Below are positions 1 through 6,295 of a DNA stretch of 8,434 bases, one piece after another. Position 1 is the first letter of the stretch. Every line of letters begins with the position of its first letter. Both the position numbers and the translations under genes were made by a program. The notes under the pieces are model-generated. The model had not been told where the DNA came from. It ran no database searches and was given only the letters and a program-made list of their open reading frames with translations. Source of the stretch: Chloroflexota bacterium (GTDB taxonomy: Bacteria > Chloroflexota > Dormibacteria > CF-121); assembly GCA_005881235.1 (NCBI GenBank), contig VBEQ01000080.1, positions 1 through 8,434 of the forward strand. Direction: 5' to 3'.

Positions 1-529
1 AAAACAACCGGCCTTTCAAAACCAGCTCGGCAATCTCCGGATTGCCCTCGATCGCCTCGGGGCCGATCCACGACAGGTTGAACCACACGAGCAGATCACG
101 CAGCTCGGCGTCGGAGAACAGCGTGGCCAAGCCGCCGGGCGTGGGTGGGCCCGCCTGCTCCCGCTTGCGCACCAGTTCCAGGTAGCGTGGATACTGGCGC
201 ACGCGCCGAATCTGGCTCGACTCGGTCATCCAGCGCGTGATGAAGGCCCGCTCGTCGGCGCTGAGCCCCGACACCGGACGGCGGGCCAGGTCCATGTAGA
301 CGTCCGCAACGCCGCCGTCGACATAGTCCTGGATCTGCTCCACCAACGCCGGCACCAGGTTGAACGTCTGCTTGAGGTCGGGGTACGAGTCGAGCAACGC
401 CGGCATCTTGTAATAGTCCTTGGCGGCGCGCAGCCGAACCCAGGGCAGCAGAAAACTGTTGCTCAGGTCGTCTTTGTAATAAGGCTGGTGCATGTGCCAG
501 ACGAAGGCCACATGCAGCGGGCGCGTCAC
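1..529 (-). CDS. Glycoside hydrolase family 57 protein (alpha-amylase/alpha-mannosidase-like), 3' end outside window
   Basis: About 176 N-terminal residues are visible and the frame is still open at base 1, so the C-terminal part is missing. GH57 enzymes are retaining hydrolases or transferases of alpha-glucans. The N-terminus carries family motif 1 as VWHMHQPYYK (residues 10-19; H14-Q15-P16), followed by LLPWVRL, KDYYKMPALL and TFNLVPALVEQ (55-65), and later DLLVWFNLSW (145-154). This pattern is typical of the long COG1449-type GH57 proteins. The nucleophile and acid/base motifs lie beyond the window, so activity cannot be judged. The start is a GTG with no clear Shine-Dalgarno sequence, 15 bases after the stop of the membrane protein gene at 545-1192. 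No other start is possible upstream because that TAG is in the same frame, so coupling to the upstream gene is likely. It differs clearly from the second GH57 gene at 1806-3011. Family call is firm; substrate is unknown. Confidence 0.9.
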   Translation of the reverse strand, partial: MTRPLHVAFVWHMHQPYYKDDLSNSFLLPWVRLRAAKDYYKMPALLDSYPDLKQTFNLVPALVEQIQDYVDGGVADVYMDLARRPVSGLSADERAFITRWMTESSQIRRVRQYPRYLELVRKREQAGPPTPGGLATLFSDAELRDLLVWFNLSWIGPEAIEGNPEIAELVLKGRLF

Positions 530-544
530 GGGGAAAGAGTCTAG

Positions 545-1192
545 CTAACCGGCCGCTTTTTTTAGCGGTTCCGGAGGCACCAGGCTGAAGACGTAGCGCA
601 GGTGCGGCGAGTACTCGACCGTGATCCGATCGCCGGGGCGCAGCAGGTCGAAGGTCGTGCGACTGACGCGGAAGGCTTCCGCCCACAGCTTCTTGGTCAT
701 CACCCGATCGCCCGCCTGCACGGCGACGCGGTAGGTGCGGCCGAAGAGTCCCACGTCCCGGCGCATGCCCACGACCACGCCGACCATCGAGCATCGCCGA
801 GCGGCGAGGTCGAGGCCGCTGCGGACGAGCACGATGACGCCGACCGGGACGACCGTGAAGGACGCCGCGAGGGTGAACATCATCGAGTACTCCAGCCAGC
901 GGGCCACGGGGTGCGTGACAGCCTCCGCCAGCTGTGGCCCGACAATGAAGAAGGCGAGGCACCCGAGCGCGATGGAGATAAAGCCAAGCGCGGCGGACAT
1001 CATGGGCGGCTCCCCCCGGCAGATCGTCCACAGATGCCACTTGACGCGCGGCCGCATGGGGCGGCCATCCGGCCCGACGGCGATCGTCAACTGGCCCCAC
1101 GGCATGGAGCCGCCGACGAGCCGCAGCAGGAGCAGCACGCCGATCGCCGCGGCCAGGAGAGCCGGAAACGGAGGCACGTGCAAGGAAGGCAC
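545..1192 (-). CDS. Hypothetical membrane protein with three predicted helices and a soluble C-terminal domain
   Basis: I do not recognise this 215-residue protein. Hydrophobic segments at about 10-27, 66-85 and 102-124 look like membrane helices. A hydrophilic stretch with PDGRPMRPRV (41-50) separates the first two. The last 90 residues are soluble and probably beta-rich: LFGRTYRVAVQAG (149-161), then LRPGDRITVEY (184-194). That architecture resembles small membrane proteins with an OB- or SH3-like tail, but no family assignment is justified. The start is a GTG (1192-1190) preceded by CAGGG, which is too close to be a good ribosome site; the GTG five codons later is an alternative. The gene follows the response regulator after 64 bases containing a 19-bp palindrome, and precedes the GH57 gene by 15 bases. 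Its 3' end has an A7 tract flanked by a short inverted repeat. The frame is clearly coding because the hydrophobic pattern and the flanking gene spacing are coherent. Confidence 0.75.
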   Translation of the reverse strand: MPSLHVPPFPALLAAAIGVLLLLRLVGGSMPWGQLTIAVGPDGRPMRPRVKWHLWTICRGEPPMMSAALGFISIALGCLAFFIVGPQLAEAVTHPVARWLEYSMMFTLAASFTVVPVGVIVLVRSGLDLAARRCSMVGVVVGMRRDVGLFGRTYRVAVQAGDRVMTKKLWAEAFRVSRTTFDLLRPGDRITVEYSPHLRYVFSLVPPEPLKKAAG

Positions 1193-1234
1193 CCCTGCGG
1201 TATAACCGGGGGCGCGGGTCGACCTTGCAGCCGT

Positions 1235-1253
1235 CGAATACGACTCGTATTCG
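1235..1253. promoter_or_regulatory. 19-bp perfect palindrome between response regulator and membrane protein genes
   Basis: CGAATACGA and TCGTATTCG are 9-bp perfect arms around a single central C. The site lies 3 bases past the stop of the response regulator and about 42 bases upstream of the GTG of the next minus-strand gene. No T-run follows on either strand, so an intrinsic terminator is unlikely. An operator or an mRNA processing hairpin is the better reading. The symmetry is seen directly; the role is inferred. Confidence 0.5.
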
Positions 1254-1256
1254 GGG

Positions 1257-1673
1257 TTAGACCCCTGGCGGCCCCGTCCGGGCGTTGGCGTATTGACGGA
1301 CCTTGTCGCGCAATTTCGGCAAGGGGTCGGTCTTCAGAAAGTACTCGTCGCAGCCGGCCTGCTTTGCCTCCTCCGGGGTCGCCATCCCGGCGGTGTAGAC
1401 GATCACCTTGATGTCCGGCGAGTAGCGGCTCTCGCGGATCTTCCGGCAGAGCTGCAGCCCGTCGATCCCGGGCATCTGGATGTCGGCGACGACCACCGCC
1501 GGCTGGTAATCCACGCAACACTTCCAGGCTTCCTCGCCATCTTTGGCCTCCATGACCTCGTGGCCATCCAGCTCGAGCAGCGTCCGCAGCATGGTCCGGA
1601 CGTCGCGGTCGTCGTCGGCGACCAGGACGGGTGGTTCGTCGCTGGTCGGAATGGAGGCCGGGACGCCACTCAA
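1257..1673 (-). CDS. Single-domain response regulator (CheY-like receiver)
   Basis: A 138-residue protein made only of a receiver domain after a short N-terminal tail. All key residues are present: the acidic metal-binding triplet D20-D21-D22 in VLVADDDRDVR, phosphoacceptor D64 in ADIQMPGIDG, T94 in VIVYTAG, and K114 in EYFLKTD. It should be phosphorylated by a histidine kinase and act by protein contact, as there is no DNA-binding or enzymatic output domain. No kinase gene is in the window, so it is an orphan here. The start is a TTG (1673-1671) with GAGGGG at 1680-1685, six bases upstream, and a candidate promoter further upstream at 1702-1731. It precedes the membrane protein and GH57 genes on the same strand and may be cotranscribed with them, though a palindrome separates it from the next gene. 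Its partner and output are unknown. Confidence 0.93.
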   Translation of the reverse strand: MSGVPASIPTSDEPPVLVADDDRDVRTMLRTLLELDGHEVMEAKDGEEAWKCCVDYQPAVVVADIQMPGIDGLQLCRKIRESRYSPDIKVIVYTAGMATPEEAKQAGCDEYFLKTDPLPKLRDKVRQYANARTGPPGV

Positions 1674-1679
1674 CGGAGT

Positions 1680-1685
1680 CCCCTC
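1680..1685 (-). promoter_or_regulatory. Ribosome binding site of the response regulator
   Basis: GAGGGG on the minus strand, six bases before the TTG at 1673. This purine block is what supports the unusual TTG start, since no ATG or GTG lies near the beginning of the receiver domain. Confidence 0.6.
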
Positions 1686-1701
1686 GCTGCCATTCCTTCG
1701 A

Positions 1702-1731
1702 ATTCTAGGTGGACTGAGACTCAGCAGGCAA
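1702..1731 (-). promoter_or_regulatory. Candidate sigma70-type promoter with palindromic spacer
   Basis: On the minus strand TTGCCT (1731-1726; 4 of 6 matches to the -35 consensus) and TAGAAT (1707-1702; 5 of 6 matches to -10) are separated by 18 bases. Transcription would begin about 20-25 bases before the response regulator start, leaving room for the GAGGGG ribosome site. A perfect 11-bp palindrome, CTGAGTCTCAG (1714-1724), sits wholly within the spacer, where a bound regulator could control the promoter. It lies in the only sizeable non-coding gap of the left half (1674-1805). This is pattern matching by eye; no transcript start is known. Confidence 0.4.
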
Positions 1732-1805
1732 GGATTGCCCGTATCCCTGTTTTGCGCCGGTCGCGCTGTGCGCTAGCACGTAACCGCGCGCGGCTATTTC
1801 GCGAC

Positions 1806-3011
1806 TCAGACGTACTCGTCCATGGCGCGCAGGAAGTTGACGTAGACGCGCTGCTGTTCGCGAAGGATGCCCAGGCCGCCGAGCTCCCACCATTCGTCGG
1901 GAGTGAAGTAGGCCGAGACCTCCGCCTGGGCACCGGCCTTGGAGAACCACTGGATGAGGTGCAGGTTGTCCGATTGCAGCAGCCACATGGCGATGTCGAT
2001 CAGGTGCGGGTGCTTGGTGAGCTTCGCCTTGTTGTAGATGTGATGCATCAGCCGGAAGATTCCCTGTTGCGCCTCGTTGCCAAGGAAAAAATCCATGCCG
2101 CCGTCTCCGGCCCACGTACATCCGTACTCAGGAAGTGGCATCTCGTGGGCATCCTTGAAGGTCGCGATCGCTTCCGTCGGTAGCAGGTAGCGCATCTTGT
2201 TCTTGACGAAGTCGGCGTGGAGCGCGTGCATGAAGGGGAAGATGCCGGAGTCAGCCCGGTGGTGCTCTCCGAAGGTCTCGAAGTCCCAGGCGAGGAAGAC
2301 GAACTCGCCCATCGCCTGGCGGACCCAGGTCGCGTAGGTGTCGGCCATCAGTGGCCAGCCGTTCCACTGCCGGTTACTGAAGCGGTAGCCGACGTCGTCA
2401 CTCAGCTCGTAGTGGCGGGTAAAGAGCCGCATCTCCTCGTTGGGATAGCGGTAGAGGTGCGTCGGTTCGCGCCAGCCCATCACCCAGGGCCGGCCATCCA
2501 TGACGGCGCCCCGAAAACCGCTCAGCTGTAACTGGAAGTAGACGTCGTTGGACATGAACATCTCGGTCGTATCGGTGACGGCGATCGTTTTCTGGAAGGT
2601 CTCCTCGAGTTGTCGCTTGCCCCACGCCATGCGCTCAGCAAAGGCGGCGATATCCAGATAGAAGATGAAGGAGTGATAGGGCTCGACCGCGATCAACTCG
2701 ACGTTCTCGTGGCTGACGAGCTTCTGGAAGCCGGCCAGCACATCCGGACCGAAACGTCGCATCTGGAGCAGGAGCGAGACCGAGAAGCCAAGGGAGATCT
2801 TCATGCCTTTGTCCACCAGCGACTGGAAGAGCTCGGTGGCCGGCCGGTAACAGTACTTCGAAACCTTGTCGAAGTAGCGCCGGTCCATCTGCTCGTCGAA
2901 GATCAGCGCATCCATCTTCTCCGGCGGGGTGCCGCGCGGGATCAGCTGTGCCGGCAGGCGGACGCGCCGCGGCTGGTGCGCAACCATGTAGATGACCAGG
3001 TTGTTAGGCAT
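1806..3011 (-). CDS. GH57 alpha-amylase-like glycoside hydrolase
   Basis: A complete 401-residue GH57 enzyme, expected to hydrolyse or transfer alpha-1,4-glucans in the cytoplasm; no signal peptide is visible. It resembles the Methanocaldococcus MJ1611 type. Family motifs appear in order: HQP at 12-14 within MVAHQPRRVRL; ELIAVEPYHS (105-114); TTEMFMSND (148-156) with E150 as probable nucleophile; WDFETFGEHH (242-251) with D243 as probable acid/base; and LLQSDNLHLIQ (344-354). All catalytic positions are therefore present. The length fits the compact alpha-amylase-like members, which lack large extra domains. The ATG at 3011 lies 9 bases after AGAGGA (3021-3026) and overlaps the end of the upstream glycosyltransferase gene by 8 bases, indicating translational coupling in a three-gene operon. 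A 132-base gap follows before the response regulator, without a clear T-run terminator. The exact glucan substrate and the balance of hydrolysis against transfer are not decidable from sequence. Confidence 0.92.
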   Translation of the reverse strand: MPNNLVIYMVAHQPRRVRLPAQLIPRGTPPEKMDALIFDEQMDRRYFDKVSKYCYRPATELFQSLVDKGMKISLGFSVSLLLQMRRFGPDVLAGFQKLVSHENVELIAVEPYHSFIFYLDIAAFAERMAWGKRQLEETFQKTIAVTDTTEMFMSNDVYFQLQLSGFRGAVMDGRPWVMGWREPTHLYRYPNEEMRLFTRHYELSDDVGYRFSNRQWNGWPLMADTYATWVRQAMGEFVFLAWDFETFGEHHRADSGIFPFMHALHADFVKNKMRYLLPTEAIATFKDAHEMPLPEYGCTWAGDGGMDFFLGNEAQQGIFRLMHHIYNKAKLTKHPHLIDIAMWLLQSDNLHLIQWFSKAGAQAEVSAYFTPDEWWELGGLGILREQQRVYVNFLRAMDEYV

Positions 3012-4311
3012 CGCTTTCTATCCTCTCAGACGGAACGCTCAGTCCCTGCTTCAGGGCGACGAATTCGAGGCGTTGCAGGAAGATGTCGATTACCCGCTGC
3101 CAGGTGTAGTCGCGCGCCGTCCGCTGGGCGGCGATCCGCAAGTTGCGGGCGGTGTCCGGATGCGCCGCCAGGTGGTTGACGTAGGCGACGATCTCGGCCG
3201 CATCCTCGGTCTCGATGACGATCGCGTTCTTGAACGGTTCGGCGTATTCCTCACCGGTCGCGCCGACGAAGGCGACGCCGCCGGAGGCCATCGCTTCCAG
3301 GCCGACGAGGCCGAACGGCTCGTGCCCGCTGTTCGCCAGGGTGGCGGTCGCCGAAGCGTACAGCACCGGGAGAAGGTCATCCGGAAGGAAGGCGGTGACG
3401 TTCCAAATGTCAGCGTCAGCATGGTCCCGCAGCGTCTTCGCCAGCCCGGCGACATCTTCGATGCGGTTGGACAGTGGCGCCACGCGGAGTCCGCGCTGCT
3501 GCGCAAAATCCAGGACCTCACCGCCGAAGGGTTCGAGACCACCGCGCATCAGCAGGCGGGTTGTTACCCCACGTTCTTTCAGCTGGACGACGGCGGCGAT
3601 CGCCTGGTGCCAGCGCTTGTCCGGGCTGAAGCGCCCGATCTTGAAGAGAAACGCCGGCGCATTCACCGCGGCGCGCACCGCGCGCACCTGCGCCTGGCTC
3701 ACCCGGGCGATCATCGAGCCGGGGATCCCGTTCGGCACCACGATGGGGTTGACGCCCCAGCGCCACATGATGTGTTTCATGTAGCGGCTCACCGTCATCA
3801 GGGTGCAGACGAAGGCGAGCTGACCCCAGTTGATGCGGTGGAAAGAGAAGTGGTTGTTCGCATTCCAGAGGAGGAGGCAGCGGTCGCGCAATCCGGCGAA
3901 GTAGAGCGCGTCCGAGATCAGGCTCATCGCGTGCGCCAGGTGCCACTCCTCGCCAAGCACGACCACCGTCTTGCCGCGCTCGATCGCCGGCCTGATGTAA
4001 TCCTTGACCAGCGAGTCCGGAAGGCTGCGGTTGAGGTCCGCGACTTTGTCATCTTCGCCGTCGTAAACGCCGACCGGGTGATAGCGGCTGATCCACTGAC
4101 TCCAGCGATGCAGCCACAACCGGCCGTCGAGCGCGCTCTCGTCGGCGGGAAGCTTCGGGTCGCCGACGAAGAAGAGGTGCGTCTCGAAGCCGCGCTCGGC
4201 CAGCGCCCGCGACAGTTCTTTGACGCGAACGCCCAGCCCGCCCGCCTGCGAGTACTCGTCGGGGCCCTCGAAGGAAAGCAGGAGGAAGGTCGTCTGATCC
4301 GGCTCGAGCAT
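3004..4311 (-). CDS. GT-B glycosyltransferase, GT4/GT5 glycogen synthase-like
   Basis: A 435-residue two-domain GT-B glycosyltransferase. The N-terminal domain has SQAGGLGVRVKELSRALAERG (21-41), the glycine-rich loop characteristic of glycogen and starch synthase relatives. The C-terminal Rossmann domain has FKIGRFSPDKRW (223-234), which would contact the donor phosphates, and SGHEPFGLVGLEAM (328-341), the E-x7-E signature (E331, E339) of retaining GT4/GT5 enzymes. It should transfer a sugar from a nucleotide donor in the cytoplasm. Its position between a sugar phosphatase and a GH57 amylase suggests an alpha-glucan acceptor, but a glycolipid or compatible-solute product cannot be excluded. 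The ATG at 4311 shares its A with the upstream stop (TGATG) and has GAGGG (4319-4323) seven bases before it. The last 8 bases overlap the GH57 gene. Family call is strong; acceptor and donor are unknown. Confidence 0.9.
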   Translation of the reverse strand: MLEPDQTTFLLLSFEGPDEYSQAGGLGVRVKELSRALAERGFETHLFFVGDPKLPADESALDGRLWLHRWSQWISRYHPVGVYDGEDDKVADLNRSLPDSLVKDYIRPAIERGKTVVVLGEEWHLAHAMSLISDALYFAGLRDRCLLLWNANNHFSFHRINWGQLAFVCTLMTVSRYMKHIMWRWGVNPIVVPNGIPGSMIARVSQAQVRAVRAAVNAPAFLFKIGRFSPDKRWHQAIAAVVQLKERGVTTRLLMRGGLEPFGGEVLDFAQQRGLRVAPLSNRIEDVAGLAKTLRDHADADIWNVTAFLPDDLLPVLYASATATLANSGHEPFGLVGLEAMASGGVAFVGATGEEYAEPFKNAIVIETEDAAEIVAYVNHLAAHPDTARNLRIAAQRTARDYTWQRVIDIFLQRLEFVALKQGLSVPSERIESDA

Positions 4312-5138
4312 CAGGAAACCCTCACTCGCAAGAGCTCGAGCGCGTAGGCATGAATCTGGCGCGACAGGGAGGCCAGCAGCGTGGTCCGGGCGTCCAACCG
4401 CACCGAGACGGAGTCGACCGACCCACCGTCGAAGTCGGTGGCGATCCCGCCGGCCTCTCGGAGGATGAGGAGCGGCCCCGCGAGATCGAACGATCGCACT
4501 GGGGCGGGCGTCACCTGGAGGGCGACCCCGCCGCTCGCGGTGTGACAGAGATTGAGCGCCGCCGAGCCGAGCTGCCGAACCTTTTCCGCGTGCGCGAAGA
4601 TCGGTGCGGCTCGCTCGCGCGGCTCGACACCGGAGGGGGCATCGAGCTGGACCAGGGGGATGGACCGGCCGTCGAAGGCCGGCAGCGCCGGGCGCAGCGG
4701 CTCACCCCGGCGAAACGCGCCCCCTCCAGCGATGGCGTGGTATTCGTCGCCGCTCACCAGGTTCTGGACATAGCCGAGGCGGACATCGGAGACCCGGTCA
4801 CCCTCAGTGAAAGCCAGCACGACCGCATAGTACGGCAGCCCCATCTTGGCGTTGAAGCTCCCGTCCAGCGGGTCGGCCAGCACCAGGGGTTCGCCGCCGA
4901 AGTCGCGCTCGCCGAGCTCCTCCGAGATCAGCCGGAAGCGCAGGCCGCTGCGATACGCTTCCTCCAGGTGGCGGACCACGATGTCTTCGGCGAGCTGATC
5001 GAGATAAATGGTCCGGTCGCCACCCGCACCGAGGCCGACCTCCTCTCGTGCGGCGGGCGTGCCGGCGAGCGGCGGGATCGTGGCGCGGATCTCCGCGGCG
5101 ATGGCCCGGAAGATAGGAAGCCAGGCTTGTGAGGTCAC
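4311..5138 (-). CDS. Inositol monophosphatase/archaeal-type fructose-1,6-bisphosphatase family sugar phosphatase
   Basis: A Mg-dependent sugar phosphatase of the IMPase/FBPase superfamily, closest in flavour to the MJ0109-type archaeal enzymes. With the GTG at 5138 it is 275 residues. The nucleotide frame stays open to a TTG at 5183 (290 residues), but those 15 extra residues (MAYHSDSTACRPRHG) look unlike the family, and that start would deepen the overlap with the well-supported divergent gene starting at 5129. Numbering from the TTG, metal-site motifs are GAGGDRT (52-58), LISEELGE (85-92), ADPLDGSFNA (103-112) and the C-terminal SFDLAGPLLILREAGG (231-246). The aromatic residue usually found in the last motif (WD) is replaced by F, though D233 is kept. 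Neither start has a good ribosome site. It is the first gene of the operon with the glycosyltransferase (TGATG junction) and the GH57 enzyme. Substrate could be inositol phosphate, fructose bisphosphate or another sugar phosphate. Confidence 0.88.
   Translation of the reverse strand: MTSQAWLPIFRAIAAEIRATIPPLAGTPAAREEVGLGAGGDRTIYLDQLAEDIVVRHLEEAYRSGLRFRLISEELGERDFGGEPLVLADPLDGSFNAKMGLPYYAVVLAFTEGDRVSDVRLGYVQNLVSGDEYHAIAGGGAFRRGEPLRPALPAFDGRSIPLVQLDAPSGVEPRERAAPIFAHAEKVRQLGSAALNLCHTASGGVALQVTPAPVRSFDLAGPLLILREAGGIATDFDGGSVDSVSVRLDARTTLLASLSRQIHAYALELLRVRVS
5115..5120 (+). promoter_or_regulatory. Ribosome binding site of the PIG-V-like gene
   Basis: AGGAAG lies 8 bases before the GTG at 5129 and decides that start. 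It falls inside the 5' coding sequence of the divergent phosphatase gene, so no conventional intergenic promoter region exists between the two. Confidence 0.65.
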
Positions 5139-6295
5139 TCCGTGACGCGGCCGGCAGGCCGTCGAGTCGCTATGGTACGCCAAGTCCGTCGATCGCCGGG
5201 CTGCCGGCGGACCGGGTCCGGCCCTGGTTGACCCTGCTGGCGCTGGCGCTGCTGGTCAAGGCCGTGCTGGTCACGCTGACAATCATCGAGTTCGGCGCCG
5301 CCCCCGACCCCCTGACGGCGCTCGGCCGGGCGTGGGACCAGTGGGACGCGCGGCACTACGTCTATCTCGCCACTCACGGTTACGAAGCGGCGGGTGATGC
5401 CCGGAACCTGATTGCTTTCTTCCCGCTCTACCCGGCGCTGATCAGCGCGGTGTCCGCCGTCGGATTGCCGGCGCGGACGGCGGCCCTGCTGATCAGCAAT
5501 GTTGCCGGGGTGGTCGCCGCCATCCTCCTCTACGAGATCGCCCGCGTCGATGGTCGCGAGCGGGCGGCCTGGCGCGCGGCGGCGTTCTTCACCGTCTTCC
5601 CCACCGCCTACTTCTTGCTGGTCGGTTACACCGAGGCCCTCTTCTGCGCCCTGACCTTCGGCTCCGTCCTGGCCGCCCGCCACCGGCGCTGGCTCTGGGC
5701 GGGGCTGCTGGGCGGGCTGGCCTCGGCGGCGCGGCTCACCGGCCTGGCGCTGCTCCCGTTCCTTGTGGTCGAACTGCTCGCGGCGGGGCGCGCCCTACGC
5801 AGCCTCTGGCAGCGGGTCGTCCCACCGCTGCTCGTTGCTCTTGGCTTCGTCACCTACCTCCTCACCAACCTGCTGGTCCTTGGCGACCCGCTCGCCTTCG
5901 TCACGGTGCAGCGGGAACACTGGTCGCATTCATTCGCCGCCCCCTGGCTCGGGCTCGAAGGTGCGGTCCGCAGCCTCAGTTGGCGGGTCCCCTGGGAAAA
6001 GCTCACCGTTGGCGGCGGCGAAATCGCCGGCGGCGTCGCCGCCTACCTGGCGACGGCGCTGAGCTGGCTGCGACTGCGGCCGGCGGACGCGGTCTACGCC
6101 ACCGTGGTCACGGTGCTGGTCACCTTTCTGCCCTTCTGGCTGAGCATCCCCCGATATCTGCTCGGCATGTATCCGCTCTTCTTACTCGCCGGGCGCATCA
6201 CGCGCCAATGGCTGTACCTGCCGCTGGTGGGATTGTCTTTCGTCGCGCTGATCGTCTTCGGCCTGGCCTTCGGCCGCGGCTACTGGGCCTTCTAG
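5129..6295 (+). CDS. PIG-V-like GT-C mannosyltransferase, integral membrane protein
   Basis: A 388-residue multi-helix membrane protein of the GPI-mannosyltransferase II-like (PIG-V, COG5542) group of GT-C transferases. These use lipid-linked sugar donors and act on the outer face of the membrane. The first luminal-type loop has RAWDQWDARHYVYLATHGYE (67-86), the acidic WD..H..IA..GY pattern of the family. FFPLYPAL (97-104), YTEALFCALTFG (167-178), SAARLTGLALLPF (199-211) and IPRYLLGMYPLFLLAG (340-355) are further family-like segments. Around ten hydrophobic helices can be drawn. The GTG start at 5129 has AGGAAG eight bases upstream; a TTG at 5228 would begin just before the first helix but has no ribosome site. 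The 5' end overlaps the divergent phosphatase gene, and the stop (6293-6295) interlocks with that of the convergent YvlD-like gene. Bacterial members are poorly characterised, so the acceptor is unknown. Confidence 0.85.
   Translation: MRSLRDAAGRPSSRYGTPSPSIAGLPADRVRPWLTLLALALLVKAVLVTLTIIEFGAAPDPLTALGRAWDQWDARHYVYLATHGYEAAGDARNLIAFFPLYPALISAVSAVGLPARTAALLISNVAGVVAAILLYEIARVDGRERAAWRAAAFFTVFPTAYFLLVGYTEALFCALTFGSVLAARHRRWLWAGLLGGLASAARLTGLALLPFLVVELLAAGRALRSLWQRVVPPLLVALGFVTYLLTNLLVLGDPLAFVTVQREHWSHSFAAPWLGLEGAVRSLSWRVPWEKLTVGGGEIAGGVAAYLATALSWLRLRPADAVYATVVTVLVTFLPFWLSIPRYLLGMYPLFLLAGRITRQWLYLPLVGLSFVALIVFGLAFGRGYWAF

Noticed and set aside
553..568. Programmed -1 frameshift at the A7 tract
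   Set aside because: The shifted frame does not join the GH57 frame, so no meaningful product would result.
96..1100. Long minus-strand open frame of 334 codons
   Set aside because: It is very rich in Arg, Ala, Gly and Pro with no domain pattern, and overlaps both the GH57 gene and the membrane protein gene in other frames. It is a GC-rich shadow.
1190..1210. Leaderless transcript for the membrane protein gene (TATACC six bases before GTG)
   Set aside because: The box lacks the final T of a typical -10 and there is no matching -35; too weak to annotate.
1235..1253. Intrinsic terminator of the response regulator
   Set aside because: The stem is good, but no T-run follows on the minus strand (ACGGCTGCAAGG).
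1674..1805. A small gene or RNA in the gap between GH57 and response regulator
   Set aside because: Short palindromes (for example CCGCGCGCGG at 1784-1793) are present, but no coding frame with a start and ribosome site and no convincing RNA fold could be supported.
2992..4347. 451-codon plus-strand open frame opposite the glycosyltransferase
   Set aside because: Composition is typical antisense of a GC-rich gene, and the minus-strand frame has clear GT-B motifs.
4350..5132. 260-codon plus-strand open frame opposite the phosphatase
   Set aside because: The minus strand carries all IMPase motifs; the plus frame shows no recognisable fold and is Arg/Gly-rich.
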